A DNA stretch of 64,000 nt from Agrobacterium tumefaciens (GCF_000834635.1 NZ_JXQV01000005.1:186001-250000), one strand, 5' to 3'. Shown: positions 1-10,833, counted from the first letter of the stretch. Numbers and translations are program-made. The notes: generated by a model not told the origin, from the letters alone.

Positions 1-12
1 AGAGGCTAGGCC

Positions 13-312
13 TCAGTTTTCCTCGTCGGAATTGACCGACGGCAGGAAGAACTCGACATCGTCGCGGCGCGACTTTTCGAGCACTTCGATCTTTTCCTGC
101 CAGAAGCGCTCTGCCTCTTCAGGTTCTCCGTCATATTGACGGACGAAGGTTTTATTATCGTCTATCATCACCTGACGGGTTCCGCCGAGGAGCATGTATT
201 CTTCCGCAAGCTTTCGCGTTTCGGTCTTTTCCATAACGTCCCCACTGGCTGGAGTTTCAGGTGTGGAGAGCACCGGATGGGATAGAAGCTCGTCTGCCAT
301 TTCGTCGGCCAC
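13..312 (-). CDS. Hypothetical acidic small protein, possibly frameshifted
   Basis: A 99-residue, strongly charged protein without signal peptide or membrane segment; I recognise no family. Start is uncertain: GTG at 312 and ATG at 300 lack a good ribosome site, while ATG at 234 is preceded by GGGGAC. An AGGAGA-spacer-GTG start at 368 opens a different frame (MSNGHDGS...FSVFFWWP) that crosses into this one near 306-308. Supplying one base there would give a continuous protein of about 118 residues reading FFWWPDEMADE. A one-base deletion is therefore plausible. It lies downstream of pcaB on the same strand, 131 bp away. Existence is likely from the long open frame and its composition; function is unknown. 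Confidence 0.5.
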   Translation of the reverse strand: MADEMADELLSHPVLSTPETPASGDVMEKTETRKLAEEYMLLGGTRQVMIDDNKTFVRQYDGEPEEAERFWQEKIEVLEKSRRDDVEFFLPSVNSDEEN

Positions 313-443
313 CAGAAGAAAACGGAAAAATCCTGGTGTTCTTCGCTACCATCATGTCCGTTTGACACGGTGTCTCTCCTGCCAAGTGAACGTCACCCTG
401 GAGGAATAGTTCCTTAAATTTCATTTGGAAAAATATGGAACGC

Positions 444-1496
444 TCAAGCGCCGAGAACCTGAACCTGACCCAGAAGCCTATCGGCTATTTGCAACGCGGT
501 GCCGGTGGCAACAACCATTTGAGGAAGCAACAGCCATTCCAGCATCCATGCGCTACCTGACCGTTCCTGCTCATGCACCATGGATTGATGCAGCGCCGAT
601 ATCTGGACAGCGTTGAAACGGGCAAGCGTGACAAGTGTTTCAGCGAGAACGGGGTTTTGCTTGTGCGGCATGGCCGACGACCCCCCGCCGCCCGACAGGC
701 GGATTTCTTGTCCCGACTGGGCAAGAAGCGCGACATCCTGGCCAATTTTGCCAAGCGAGCCCGTTATGAGTGACAGTATATTGCCAAATTCCACAATGCC
801 ATCGCGTTGACTATGCCACTGTGGCGTATCGGCCAGCTCAAGCCGCCGCGCCAGTTCGGCACGGACCTCAGCACCTTTGGCACCAAATTTTTCCAGCGAA
901 CCCGCAGCGCCGCCAAATTGCAGGCAGAAGCCGGTTTGGCCGAAACTGGCAAGCCGTCCATGGTGGCGAATGAGTGGATGCCGCCAGCTCGCCAGCCGAT
1001 CCTCAACAGTAATCGGAATGGCCGCCTGCATGCGTGTGTGCCCCATCAGGGCCTTTGAGCCATCGCGTGCGCCAACATTTTCCAGCCCTGCAATGCAGCC
1101 AGAGAGCCGGCGCTGAAGGATCTCTGCGGCAACCTTGAGCCGAAGCATCAGACTTGTATCGATCACGTCCTGGCTGGTGGCACCAAAATGCACGCTGGCA
1201 GTTGCGTCTGCTCCAACCGCCGCCCGCAATTGCCGAACCAGTTCAGGAATGACAACGCCGTCCTTTGAGACCCCGTCCCGCAATGCGCCGTAATCAATCG
1301 AGACAGTTGCGATGGCGCCAACAATGCGTGCCGCATGTGGCTCTGGAATAAACCCGACCGCCGCTTCCGCCTCAGCCAACGCCATTTCAAACCGAAGCAT
1401 TGCCTGCACATCCGCCTCCGCGCCAAAGAGCGCGGAGATTTCAGCATCACCAAAAAGGCCAACCAGAAACGGATGTTCGAAGGGGGACAGGCTCAT
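444..1496 (-). CDS. pcaB: 3-carboxy-cis,cis-muconate cycloisomerase
   Basis: Cytoplasmic enzyme converting beta-carboxy-cis,cis-muconate to gamma-carboxymuconolactone, the second step after protocatechuate cleavage. About 350 residues, normal for the family. The fumarase/aspartase superfamily signature SSxMPxKxNP is seen at residues 273-282 (SSAMPHKQNP). I chose ATG at 1496 because MSLSPFEHP is the typical N-terminus and GAGGTG lies just upstream; an open frame continues 30 codons further but overlaps pcaG. Last gene of the pcaDCHGB operon, 7 bp after pcaG. Expected to be controlled by PcaQ. Confidence 0.93.
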   Translation of the reverse strand: MSLSPFEHPFLVGLFGDAEISALFGAEADVQAMLRFEMALAEAEAAVGFIPEPHAARIVGAIATVSIDYGALRDGVSKDGVVIPELVRQLRAAVGADATASVHFGATSQDVIDTSLMLRLKVAAEILQRRLSGCIAGLENVGARDGSKALMGHTRMQAAIPITVEDRLASWRHPLIRHHGRLASFGQTGFCLQFGGAAGSLEKFGAKGAEVRAELARRLELADTPQWHSQRDGIVEFGNILSLITGSLGKIGQDVALLAQSGQEIRLSGGGGSSAMPHKQNPVLAETLVTLARFNAVQISALHQSMVHEQERSGSAWMLEWLLLPQMVVATGTALQIADRLLGQVQVLGA

Positions 1497-1503
1497 TTTC
1501 ACC

Positions 1504-2124
1504 TCAGATGTCGAAGAAGACCGTTTCGCGTTCACCCTGAAGATGGATGTCGAACCGGTATACGTTCCCCTCCTCTTTCCTGGCAATTAATGTTGCAAGG
1601 CGCGACTTATGTTCAACGCGGGCAAGAACAGGATCTGCAGCATTCGCATCCACCTCTTCAGGGAAGTACATGCGCGTGTGCAGTCCGATATTGATACCAC
1701 GTGCAACGATCCAGAATGTGATATGCGGTGCCATGGGGCGACCATCGTTAAAAGGCACCTTGCCAGGCTTGATGGTTTCAAACGTAAACTCACCCGTGTC
1801 CATATCTCCGGGCGAACGACCCCAGCCTGTAAAATTCGGGTCTGCCGTGCCGCGTGTTTCGCTTGGACTGTTGTAAAGCCCCGCGGCATCGGCCTGCCAG
1901 ATCTCGATCAGGGCATCTTTGAGCGCATTGCCGCCGCCATCATAGACGGTGCCACGGATGGTGATGCGCTCCCCTTTGGCACGGTCGTTATAAAGCGCGC
2001 CGGAGCCGAGATCTTTCGGGAACACCCCTTCGATACCGACGAAATTGGGCGTGCAACCGATATGGACGTAAGGCCCAGCGGTCTGCGAGGCGCTTTCCTT
2101 GAAGTAATGAAGCGGCTGAACCAT
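1504..2124 (-). CDS. pcaG: Protocatechuate 3,4-dioxygenase alpha subunit
   Basis: Non-catalytic alpha subunit of the intradiol ring-cleaving dioxygenase that converts protocatechuate to beta-carboxymuconate; it pairs with PcaH. About 206 residues. The sequence has the intradiol fold with conserved GPYVHIG near the N-terminus and the IWQADAAGLYNSP segment. The start at 2124 (MVQPLHYF) is placed 1 bp after the pcaH stop, which implies translational coupling. As expected for an alpha chain, it lacks the full set of iron ligands found in PcaH. Confidence 0.93.
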   Translation of the reverse strand: MVQPLHYFKESASQTAGPYVHIGCTPNFVGIEGVFPKDLGSGALYNDRAKGERITIRGTVYDGGGNALKDALIEIWQADAAGLYNSPSETRGTADPNFTGWGRSPGDMDTGEFTFETIKPGKVPFNDGRPMAPHITFWIVARGINIGLHTRMYFPEEVDANAADPVLARVEHKSRLATLIARKEEGNVYRFDIHLQGERETVFFDI

Positions 2125-2125
2125 C

Positions 2126-2866
2126 TCAATTGCCTTCCATGCGGTTTTCAAACAGGGTGGAGCGACGCCCGCGCAGCACGATATCGAACTTGTAGGCACG
2201 CATATCCATGGGGATTGCAGATGACATGTCGAGTGCCGCAACAAGGCCTTCGATGGCCGCCTTGTCTGGAATCGTTTTCACGATTGGACATTGCCAGATC
2301 ATCGGATCGCCTTCGAAATACATTTGCGTGATGAGGCGCTGCGAAAAGCCGTGACCGAAAACCGAGAAGTGAATATGCGCGGGACGCCAGTCATTGACGC
2401 CGTTTGGCCAGGGATAGGCTCCAGGCTGAATTGTCTTGAACCAATAATAGCCATCCGCATCGGTGATGGTGCGACCAACGCCGCCGAAATTGGGATCGAC
2501 CGCGGCGAGATATGATTCTTTCTTATGGCGATATCGACCGCCGGCATTGGCCTGCCAGAACTCCACCAATGCGCCTTCGACACCCTTGCCACGCTCGTCG
2601 ATAACCCGACCATGCACCAGAATGCGCGGCCCGATGGGCATTTCTCCCGGACGGGCGTAATTGAGAATGAGGTCATTATCCAGCGGATTGAGCATACCAT
2701 GCCCGAAGACGGGACCGGTGATCTCGCTCTTGGTGCCTTCCAGTGAGATCAATGCACGCTGAGGCGAGCGCAGAACGGATGTCTTGTAACCCGGCGCGAA
2801 TGCGGGCGGATGAATGCTGCGATCTCTGGCGAAAAAGGGGCCGGTTTCCGGTGGCTTGTTGGTCAT
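2126..2866 (-). CDS. pcaH: Protocatechuate 3,4-dioxygenase beta subunit
   Basis: Catalytic subunit of the Fe(III) intradiol dioxygenase. 246 residues. The four iron ligands of the family are visible: Tyr112 (GGRYRHK), Tyr151 (GAYPWPNG), His164 and His166 ([12 protein letters not shown]). The N-terminal extension with [20 protein letters not shown] is typical of PcaH and helps tell it from the alpha subunit. The start at 2866 overlaps the end of pcaC by 4 bp. Third gene of the pcaDCHGB operon. Confidence 0.95.
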   Translation of the reverse strand: MTNKPPETGPFFARDRSIHPPAFAPGYKTSVLRSPQRALISLEGTKSEITGPVFGHGMLNPLDNDLILNYARPGEMPIGPRILVHGRVIDERGKGVEGALVEFWQANAGGRYRHKKESYLAAVDPNFGGVGRTITDADGYYWFKTIQPGAYPWPNGVNDWRPAHIHFSVFGHGFSQRLITQMYFEGDPMIWQCPIVKTIPDKAAIEGLVAALDMSSAIPMDMRAYKFDIVLRGRRSTLFENRMEGN

Positions 2867-3279
2867 TTCGTCTCCTCCTCACGTACGGACGCGGCCTGCA
2901 TTTCGGCAAGGGCGCCCTTGGCAATTTTAAACGCATGATTGGCAGCCGGCACGCCTGCGTATATCGCGACATGCATCAAGGCCTCGCGAATATCCTCCTG
3001 CGTCGCACCTGTGTTGGCGGTGGCGCGCACATGCATGGCGACCTCTTCATCATGCCCAAGCGCTGCCAGCAAGGCGATGGTCACCATGGAACGCTCACGT
3101 TTCGTCCAATGGGTACCGGACCAGACATTGCCCCAGGCCGATTCGGTTATCAGCCGCTGAAAAGGCTCATCAAAGGGCGTCGCGGCCTTCTGCGCCCGGT
3201 CGACATGGGCATCACCCAACACGCTGCGGCGCGTCTTCATTCCATCGTCGAACCTGTTTGTCTTATCCGCGTCTGCCAT
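2863..3279 (-). CDS. pcaC: 4-carboxymuconolactone decarboxylase
   Basis: Decarboxylates gamma-carboxymuconolactone to beta-ketoadipate enol-lactone. 138 residues, the usual size for a stand-alone PcaC (not fused to PcaD as in some bacteria). The alkylhydroperoxidase-like (AhpD) fold is indicated by the helical segment [17 protein letters not shown] and by [15 protein letters not shown] chose ATG at 3279 (MADADKTN) with GGAGG seven bases upstream; a TTG two codons earlier is also open. It lies 2 bp after the pcaD stop. Confidence 0.93.
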   Translation of the reverse strand: MADADKTNRFDDGMKTRRSVLGDAHVDRAQKAATPFDEPFQRLITESAWGNVWSGTHWTKRERSMVTIALLAALGHDEEVAMHVRATANTGATQEDIREALMHVAIYAGVPAANHAFKIAKGALAEMQAASVREEETK

Positions 3280-3281
3280 GG

Positions 3282-4079
3282 TCAAACCTCCGGCAAGGAT
3301 TTAAAGAAAGCATCGACAGCGCTGGAATAGGCCTGCGGCTGCTCGATGCACGGTATATGCCCGCAGCTTTTAATGACGGTGACCTGACTGCCGGGCACCA
3401 GCGCGGAAAGCGCACGAACGAGCTCCGGCGGTGTGGAGGCATCCCCGTCCCCCGCCACGCAAAGTGTGTGAACCGCGATGGTTTTTGCCACATCGGTGAA
3501 GTCACAATCTCTGATGGCGGCACATGTGGCCGCATAGCCATGCCGGTCCTGCCGCACGAGCATGGTGCGCGCGCCGAGAAACTCGGCATTGTCTTCCCGC
3601 CGAAATGCTGGCGTGAACCAACGTTCCATTACGCCATCAGCAAGCGGTGCAATACCGTCGCGATGGATGTGCGCGATGCGGTCGTTCCACATGTCGGCAC
3701 TGCCAATCTTGTGGGCCGTGTTGCTGAGCACAAGGGCGCGGACGAGATCGGGACGCCGCGCATAAAGACCCTGCGCAATCAGGCCACCGACAGAAAGACC
3801 CCAGATGATGGCCCTATCGACAGAGAGATGATCCAGCAGTGCGATGACATCATCGACGTGATCATCGATGGAATAGGGCGTGGAGCCAAGATCGGACAGG
3901 CCGTGGCCGCGTTTGTCATGGCGGATATAAGCATATTGATCGCCGAGTGCGTTCATAACGTCGTGCCAGATCCGAAAATCCGTGCCAAGCGAGTTAATGA
4001 AGACGATTACCGGCCGGCTCTGGCCCAATCCCTGAGCGCGATAATGAATCGCACCGCTTTCCGACAACAAAAACTGCAT
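3282..4079 (-). CDS. pcaD: 3-oxoadipate enol-lactonase
   Basis: Alpha/beta-hydrolase that opens beta-ketoadipate enol-lactone to beta-ketoadipate. 265 residues. The nucleophile elbow is GLSVGG with Ser96; a catalytic His is expected in SCGHIP near the C-terminus and an Asp in GDGDASTP. The start at 4079 is supported by AGGAGG eight bases upstream; ATG at 4103 (MSQQEERD) is an alternative. First gene of pcaDCHGB, divergent from pcaQ, with candidate LysR operators in the 90-bp gap. Confidence 0.93.
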   Translation of the reverse strand: MQFLLSESGAIHYRAQGLGQSRPVIVFINSLGTDFRIWHDVMNALGDQYAYIRHDKRGHGLSDLGSTPYSIDDHVDDVIALLDHLSVDRAIIWGLSVGGLIAQGLYARRPDLVRALVLSNTAHKIGSADMWNDRIAHIHRDGIAPLADGVMERWFTPAFRREDNAEFLGARTMLVRQDRHGYAATCAAIRDCDFTDVAKTIAVHTLCVAGDGDASTPPELVRALSALVPGSQVTVIKSCGHIPCIEQPQAYSSAVDAFFKSLPEV

Positions 4080-4122
4080 GTCACGTTCCTCCTGTTGAGA
4101 CATTGCAAGATCCGAACGGTTA

Positions 4123-4139
4123 AGTAAAATGAGTTTACT
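4123..4139. promoter_or_regulatory. Candidate LysR-type (PcaQ) operator
   Basis: Perfect 6-bp inverted repeat AGTAAA / TTTACT with a 5-bp centre, containing the T-N11-A pattern of LysR-type sites, in the pcaD-pcaQ intergenic region. Its position about 45 bp upstream of the pcaD start fits an activator site. Assignment to PcaQ is inference from location. Confidence 0.5.
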
Positions 4140-4149
4140 GGCAGCAATC

Positions 4150-4165
4150 ATAACCGATAGATTAT
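4150..4165. promoter_or_regulatory. Candidate PcaQ box near pcaQ start
   Basis: ATAACC-GATA-GATTAT resembles the ATAACC-N4-GGTTAA motif that I recall for rhizobial PcaQ (first half identical, second half 4 of 6). It ends 5 bp before the pcaQ start codon, which would suit autoregulation as well as pcaD activation. Confidence 0.45.
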
Positions 4166-4170
4166 AATTC

Positions 4171-6290
<2,120 letters not shown>

Positions 6291-6326
6291 CTACCCCGAA
6301 ACTGCTGGTTCAAAGCCTCGCGATCA

Positions 6327-7304
6327 ATGGACATTTCACATCAAGCATTGCACTATCCGACCATCACGGATTACGGGCCTGTTTCGATGACACGACAGAT
6401 ACACGACCAGCTTTACGGTGAAGCGACCGCGCAACAGGCGCCGTTTCGCTTCCATTGCGAAACGCTTTTTTCGCGCAGCAGCCTGCATCGGTTCGAAATC
6501 GACCTGCACCGGCATGAGAGTTTCTTGCAGATTCTTTGCGTTTCCGGGGGAGAGGGCGACGCCACGTTGAATGGCGACGTTGTCGCCATCAAGCCACCCT
6601 CCATCGTCATCGTCCCGCCAGGCTTCGAACACGGCTTTCGTTTTTCGCGTGATATTGCGGGCATCATTATCACCCTTATTCCAACGGCGCTTTCACCGTC
6701 AGCGCAGGCGGCGGCACGGCAGTATCTGGCGCGGCCCTCTCTGCTGTCGCTCACCGGCAACTCGCAACAGCAGAGGATCATAGACTGCTGCGATTTGATC
6801 TGGGGGGAATTTTCCAGCGGCCACCCAGCACGGCATGCAATGATGGAGGGGCTGATCACGACGCTGATCGTCCACCTGTCACGCGGGGTACAATTGAGTT
6901 TTCAAGGCGGAGAAACGGACAAGAATAGTAGTCGCCTGGATCTTTTGCTCAGCCTGATCGCCCGTCACGTTCGCGAACATAAGGACGCCCAGTTTTATGC
7001 TGACAAACTTGGCCTATCCCAGACCCATCTGAACCGCCTTTTGCGGCAGCAATTCGGAGTGAGCCTTCAGAGACTGATCGCCCAACGGCAATTGGATATT
7101 GCCAAGCAGGAATTGCTGTTCACGGTCTCGACGGTGCAGATGGTCGCCATCGGCCTTGGCTTCAGCGACCCCGCCTATTTCTCTCGTTTTTTCCTGCGGG
7201 AAACCGGCATGACGCCACGGGCATGGAGACTTGCAGAGCAGCATTCCCTCTCCAATGGCACAGGGTCAGGAGATCAGGCCAGCATTCTGGCCAGTTCGGA
7301 CTGA
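6327..7304 (+). CDS. pobR: AraC-family regulator of pobA
   Basis: About 325 residues: an N-terminal cupin-like sensor (HRHESFLQILCVSGGEG ... PPGFEHGFRF) and a C-terminal double HTH (about 215-320, with FYADKLGLSQTHLNRLLRQQFG and VAIGLGFSDPAYFSRFFLRETG). Many rhizobia use an AraC-type PobR to activate pobA with 4-hydroxybenzoate, and the divergent position supports this. The start is uncertain: ATG at 6327 and ATG at 6387 are both in frame and neither has a clear ribosome site. The frame stays open far upstream, but that part is antisense to pobA. The 3' end overlaps pcaR by 31 bp. Confidence 0.85.
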   Translation: MDISHQALHYPTITDYGPVSMTRQIHDQLYGEATAQQAPFRFHCETLFSRSSLHRFEIDLHRHESFLQILCVSGGEGDATLNGDVVAIKPPSIVIVPPGFEHGFRFSRDIAGIIITLIPTALSPSAQAAARQYLARPSLLSLTGNSQQQRIIDCCDLIWGEFSSGHPARHAMMEGLITTLIVHLSRGVQLSFQGGETDKNSSRLDLLLSLIARHVREHKDAQFYADKLGLSQTHLNRLLRQQFGVSLQRLIAQRQLDIAKQELLFTVSTVQMVAIGLGFSDPAYFSRFFLRETGMTPRAWRLAEQHSLSNGTGSGDQASILASSD

Positions 7305-8032
7305 ACGCTCAGCAGCGCTGGCAGATAACGCTCCACAAGATCTTCCATGGACGCCGCCGATGCGGACAGCCCCACATTCAGCGCTGCCACCGTCTGGCCC
7401 CTGACATTGTTGACCGGGACAGCAATTGAGCGCAAACCCAGTTCGACCTCCTGGTCGATAAGCGCATAACCACGCTGACGGGTCGCCACCAATTCCTCCA
7501 TCAAGGCTTCGATTTCGATCAATGTCAGCGCCGTTCTGGCTCGCCGGTCCGATTTCTCCAGGACGGCTCTTTGTTCCTCACGATCCAGTGCGGCCAGCAA
7601 GACGCGCCCCATGGACGTGCAGTAGGCTGGCAACCGTGAACCGGGCATTAGCGAAATGGACACGACGCTGCGCTGCGCTGCCCGGGCGACATAGACAATT
7701 TCTGTCTCATCCAAAATGGAAACAGAGGTGCTTTGGCCGATGGCTTCGGACAATTTGTCCAGAACCGGCTGAACGATGCGTGGCAGGGGCATGGTTGCAA
7801 GACAGCCGGTACCAAGCCGCAAGACCTTGGGTGTGACCGTGAAATATTTGCCGTCATAAGCAGCATAACCCAGCTCAGCCAATGTCAGCAGGCAGCGTCG
7901 GGTCGTGGCACGGTCCAGATCCGCAGCATCGGCCGCCTGGGAAATCGACAGGCGCGGCTGCTCAACCCTGAAGGCCTCAAGAACACGAAGGCCCTTTGCA
8001 AGCCCACTCATCAGGTCTCTTTCATTGGCCAT
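7274..8032 (-). CDS. pcaR: IclR-family regulator of pcaIJF
   Basis: 252 residues with an N-terminal winged HTH (ISQAADAADLDRATTRRCLLTLAELGY) and the IclR effector domain (SRLPAYCTSMGRVLLA, GYALIDQEVELGLRSIAVPV). PcaR/PcaU proteins respond to beta-ketoadipate or protocatechuate and control pcaIJ and pcaF. I chose ATG at 8032 (MANERDLMSGL); the frame is open upstream but that region holds the operator. Divergent from pcaI with a clear inverted repeat between them. Confidence 0.9.
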   Translation of the reverse strand: MANERDLMSGLAKGLRVLEAFRVEQPRLSISQAADAADLDRATTRRCLLTLAELGYAAYDGKYFTVTPKVLRLGTGCLATMPLPRIVQPVLDKLSEAIGQSTSVSILDETEIVYVARAAQRSVVSISLMPGSRLPAYCTSMGRVLLAALDREEQRAVLEKSDRRARTALTLIEIEALMEELVATRQRGYALIDQEVELGLRSIAVPVNNVRGQTVAALNVGLSASAASMEDLVERYLPALLSVQSELARMLA

Positions 8033-8044
8033 GGCGACGATCCA

Positions 8045-8083
8045 TTTGTGCGATATGCGAACAAAAATCATATAACGCACAAA
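8045..8083. promoter_or_regulatory. Candidate PcaR operator (inverted repeat)
   Basis: Perfect 8-bp arms TTTGTGCG (8045-8052) and CGCACAAA (8076-8083) separated by 23 bp. Read on the minus strand, 8046-8062 is GTTCGCATATCGCACAA, almost the same as the PcaR box that I recall from Pseudomonas putida (GTTCGATAATCGCACAA). It sits 13 bp from the pcaR start and about 80 bp from the pcaI start, suitable for controlling both. Confidence 0.7.
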
Positions 8084-8161
8084 GCATTTGCGGTCGAGCA
8101 CATTTCGGTCTTACCTGCTCAAAAGCCAAAACTGGTTTCAAAGCTGTTTGGGAGAATTTTT

Positions 8162-8869
8162 ATGGACAAGACCATCAGGAGCGCAGCCGATGCGGTGTCT
8201 GGTATTGGCGACGGCGCGACGGTGATGATCGGCGGATTTGGCGGGTCGGGTGCACCCATCGAGTTGATCCACGCTCTGATCGACAAGGGACCCAAAAACC
8301 TGACCGTCATCAACAATAACGCCGGAAACGGACGGATCGGCATTGCAGCGATGATCGATGCGGGCATGGTCAAGAAGATGATCTGCTCTTTTCCCCGCTC
8401 CTCTGATCCGCGGGCATTCACAGACAGATATCTGGCTGGAGAAATCGAGCTTGAACTCGTACCGCAAGGCACACTTGCCGAACGCATTCGTGCCGCAGGG
8501 GCTGGCATTCCGGCATTCTACACCCCCACCGGCTACGGCACCGAACTGGCGAATGGCAAGCCTATAGCCGAGTTCGATGGACGCCATTATGTGCAGGAAC
8601 GCTGGTTGAAAGCAGATTTTGCCATCGTAAAGGCTCACATCGGCGATACCCACGGCAACCTCACCTACTCCAAGGCTGGCCGCAACTTCAATCCATTGAT
8701 GTGCATGGGGGCAAAGACGACGATCGCACAGGTATCAAAACTGGTGACTGCCGGAGGCATTGACCCCGAGCATGTGGTAACGCCCGGAATATTTGTCGAT
8801 GGCGTCGTACAGATTGAGAACCCTCAACAGGAAGAAATTCTGATCCGTGCAGGAGCGTCCTACGCATGA
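8162..8869 (+). CDS. pcaI: 3-oxoadipate CoA-transferase subunit A
   Basis: Alpha subunit of the succinyl-CoA:3-oxoadipate CoA-transferase, which activates beta-ketoadipate. 235 residues. The family I CoA-transferase glycine-rich segment VMIGGFGGSGAP is near residues 21-32, followed by VINNNAGNG. The start at 8162 (MDKTIRSAADAV) has GGGAG upstream. It overlaps pcaJ by 4 bp (ATGA), which indicates coupled translation. First gene of pcaIJF. Confidence 0.94.
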   Translation: MDKTIRSAADAVSGIGDGATVMIGGFGGSGAPIELIHALIDKGPKNLTVINNNAGNGRIGIAAMIDAGMVKKMICSFPRSSDPRAFTDRYLAGEIELELVPQGTLAERIRAAGAGIPAFYTPTGYGTELANGKPIAEFDGRHYVQERWLKADFAIVKAHIGDTHGNLTYSKAGRNFNPLMCMGAKTTIAQVSKLVTAGGIDPEHVVTPGIFVDGVVQIENPQQEEILIRAGASYA

Positions 8870-9567
8870 CCGACACTCAACCCCTCAACACATTCGAAGA
8901 CATCAAGCTTTCCAACGCACAGATCGCATGGCGTGCCGCGCAAGACATTGCCGATGGCGCCTATGTCAATCTGGGCATTGGCTTTCCTGAAATGGTGGCG
9001 GGCTACCAACCGCCCGGCCGAGAGGCGATTTTTCATACCGAAAACGGCATTCTGAATTTCGGTGAAGCGCCTGCAGAGGGCGAGGAAGACTGGGATCTGA
9101 TCAATGCCGGCAAGAAGGCCGTCACACTGAAACCCGGGGCCGCGTTTTTCCACCATGCGGATAGTTTTGCGATGGTGCGCGGCGGCCATCTGGATGTCGC
9201 CATTCTAGGCGCATATCAGGTGGCTCAGAACGGAGACCTCGCCAACTGGCGTGTGGGTTCCAAAGGCGTTCCCGCCGTCGGTGGCGCGATGGATCTCGTG
9301 CACGGGGCAAAGCAGGTCTTCGTCATCACTGAACATGTCACCAAGAAAGGCGAGCCAAAGCTCGTCGAGACATGCGCATTTCCCCTGACCGGCGTTGGCT
9401 GCATCACGCGCATTTACACCAGCCATGCGGTGGTTGACGTCAAGGACGGCCATTTCGTCCTTCGCGAGAAACTGGCCGGTATGAGCTTTGACGACCTTCA
9501 AGCCATGACCGGTGCGAAGTTGCATATTGATGGCACTGTTGCCGATCTCGTCGCACCCGAACTGTAA
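8866..9567 (+). CDS. pcaJ: 3-oxoadipate CoA-transferase subunit B
   Basis: Beta subunit of the 3-oxoadipate CoA-transferase, 233 residues. It contains the catalytic-glutamate segment HTENGILNFGEAP (SENG-type motif of family I CoA-transferases) and the nearby VNLGIGFPEMV. It starts inside the pcaI stop codon and ends 10 bp before pcaF. Confidence 0.94.
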   Translation: MTDTQPLNTFEDIKLSNAQIAWRAAQDIADGAYVNLGIGFPEMVAGYQPPGREAIFHTENGILNFGEAPAEGEEDWDLINAGKKAVTLKPGAAFFHHADSFAMVRGGHLDVAILGAYQVAQNGDLANWRVGSKGVPAVGGAMDLVHGAKQVFVITEHVTKKGEPKLVETCAFPLTGVGCITRIYTSHAVVDVKDGHFVLREKLAGMSFDDLQAMTGAKLHIDGTVADLVAPEL

Positions 9568-9577
9568 GGTATGAAAA

Positions 9578-10783
9578 ATGACTGATGTATTCATATGCGA
9601 TTATATTCGAACCCCCATTGGCCGTTTCGGCGGGGCATTGTCATCCGTCCGGGCTGATGATCTCGGCGCTGTTCCACTGAAGGCGCTGGTCAGCCGCAAC
9701 CCCGGAGTGGACTGGGAAGCGGTCGACGATGTGATTTTCGGCTGTGCAAACCAGGCCGGCGAAGACAACCGGAACGTGGCGCGCATGTCACTCCTTCTGG
9801 CAGGCTTGCCGGTATCTGTCACCGGAACCACCATGAACCGTCTTTGCGGCTCCGGCATGGATGCCGTCATTGCTGCGGCTCGGGCCATCAAGTCCGGGGA
9901 AGCGGAACTGATGATTGCGGGCGGCGTCGAAAGCATGAGCCGCGCGCCATTTGTCATGCCAAAGGCAGACGCCGCATTTTCCCGCAATGCCGAAATCTAC
10001 GACACGACCATCGGCTGGCGCTTTGTGAACCCGGCGATGAAATCGCTTTATGGCGTCGACTCCATGCCTGAAACCGGTGACAACGTCGCCATTGACTACA
10101 ACATCTCCCGAGACGCTCAGGACGCTTTTGCCGTGCACAGCCAGCAAAAGGCGGCGAAAGCGCAGGCAAATGGCCGATTGGCCAAGGAAATAACGCCCGT
10201 CAGCATTGCACAGCGCAAAGGCGACCCAATCATTGTCAGCAAGGATGAGCATCCGCGCGAAACAAGCATTGAGGCTCTGGCCAAGTTGAAGCCGGTCAAC
10301 CGTATGGAAGGCGCAACGGTGACGGCCGGAAACGCTTCTGGCGTCAATGATGGTGCAGCTGCTCTTATTATCGCGTCAAAGACATCGGTCGAGAAGTATG
10401 GACTGACGCCAATTGCCCGCATCGTCGGCGGTGCGACGGCAGGTGTTCCACCGCGTGTCATGGGCATTGGTCCGGCACCGGCTTCACAGAAGCTTCTGGC
10501 ACGTCTGGGCTGGAGCCAGGAAGCCCTTGATGTCATCGAGTTGAACGAAGCCTTTGCTTCGCAGGGGCTTGCGACACTGCGCCAGTTGGGCGTTGCCGAT
10601 GATGACGCGCGCGTCAACGCCAATGGCGGAGCCATCGCACTCGGCCATCCGCTCGGCATGAGCGGTGCCCGCATTGCAGGCACGGCTGCCCTTGAGCTTT
10701 CCTTCACCGGCAAAAGCAAGGCACTGGCCACGATGTGCATTGGCGTTGGCCAGGGCATCGCGATTGCGCTTGAGCGCGTTTAA
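9578..10783 (+). CDS. pcaF: 3-oxoadipyl-CoA thiolase
   Basis: Thiolase that splits beta-ketoadipyl-CoA into succinyl-CoA and acetyl-CoA, the last pathway step. 401 residues. Catalytic residues are visible: Cys90 in NRLCGSGMDA, His in NEAFASQG and GGAIALGHPLGMSGAR, and the second Cys in MCIGVGQG near the C-terminus. The sequence VFICDYIRTPIGRFGGAL is typical of PcaF/PaaJ. Followed by a strong hairpin. Confidence 0.95.
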   Translation: MTDVFICDYIRTPIGRFGGALSSVRADDLGAVPLKALVSRNPGVDWEAVDDVIFGCANQAGEDNRNVARMSLLLAGLPVSVTGTTMNRLCGSGMDAVIAAARAIKSGEAELMIAGGVESMSRAPFVMPKADAAFSRNAEIYDTTIGWRFVNPAMKSLYGVDSMPETGDNVAIDYNISRDAQDAFAVHSQQKAAKAQANGRLAKEITPVSIAQRKGDPIIVSKDEHPRETSIEALAKLKPVNRMEGATVTAGNASGVNDGAAALIIASKTSVEKYGLTPIARIVGGATAGVPPRVMGIGPAPASQKLLARLGWSQEALDVIELNEAFASQGLATLRQLGVADDDARVNANGGAIALGHPLGMSGARIAGTAALELSFTGKSKALATMCIGVGQGIAIALERV

Positions 10784-10789
10784 ACAAAG

Positions 10790-10830
10790 CTCAACACGAC
10801 AGGGTCGCGCGCCGACCCTGTCGTGTTGAG
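10790..10830. terminator. Strong bidirectional hairpin after pcaF
   Basis: Perfect 18-bp stem (10790-10807 with 10813-10830) and a 5-base loop, starting CTCAACACGACAGGGTCG. It lies between convergent pcaF and the binding-protein gene ending at 10834. There is no long T-run, so it may also act as a 3'-end stabiliser. Confidence 0.8.
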
Positions 10831-10833
10831 GCG

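Noticed and set aside
3258-4127. 289-residue open frame antisense to pcaD
   Set aside because: Opposite strand of pcaD is clearly conserved; no coding features.
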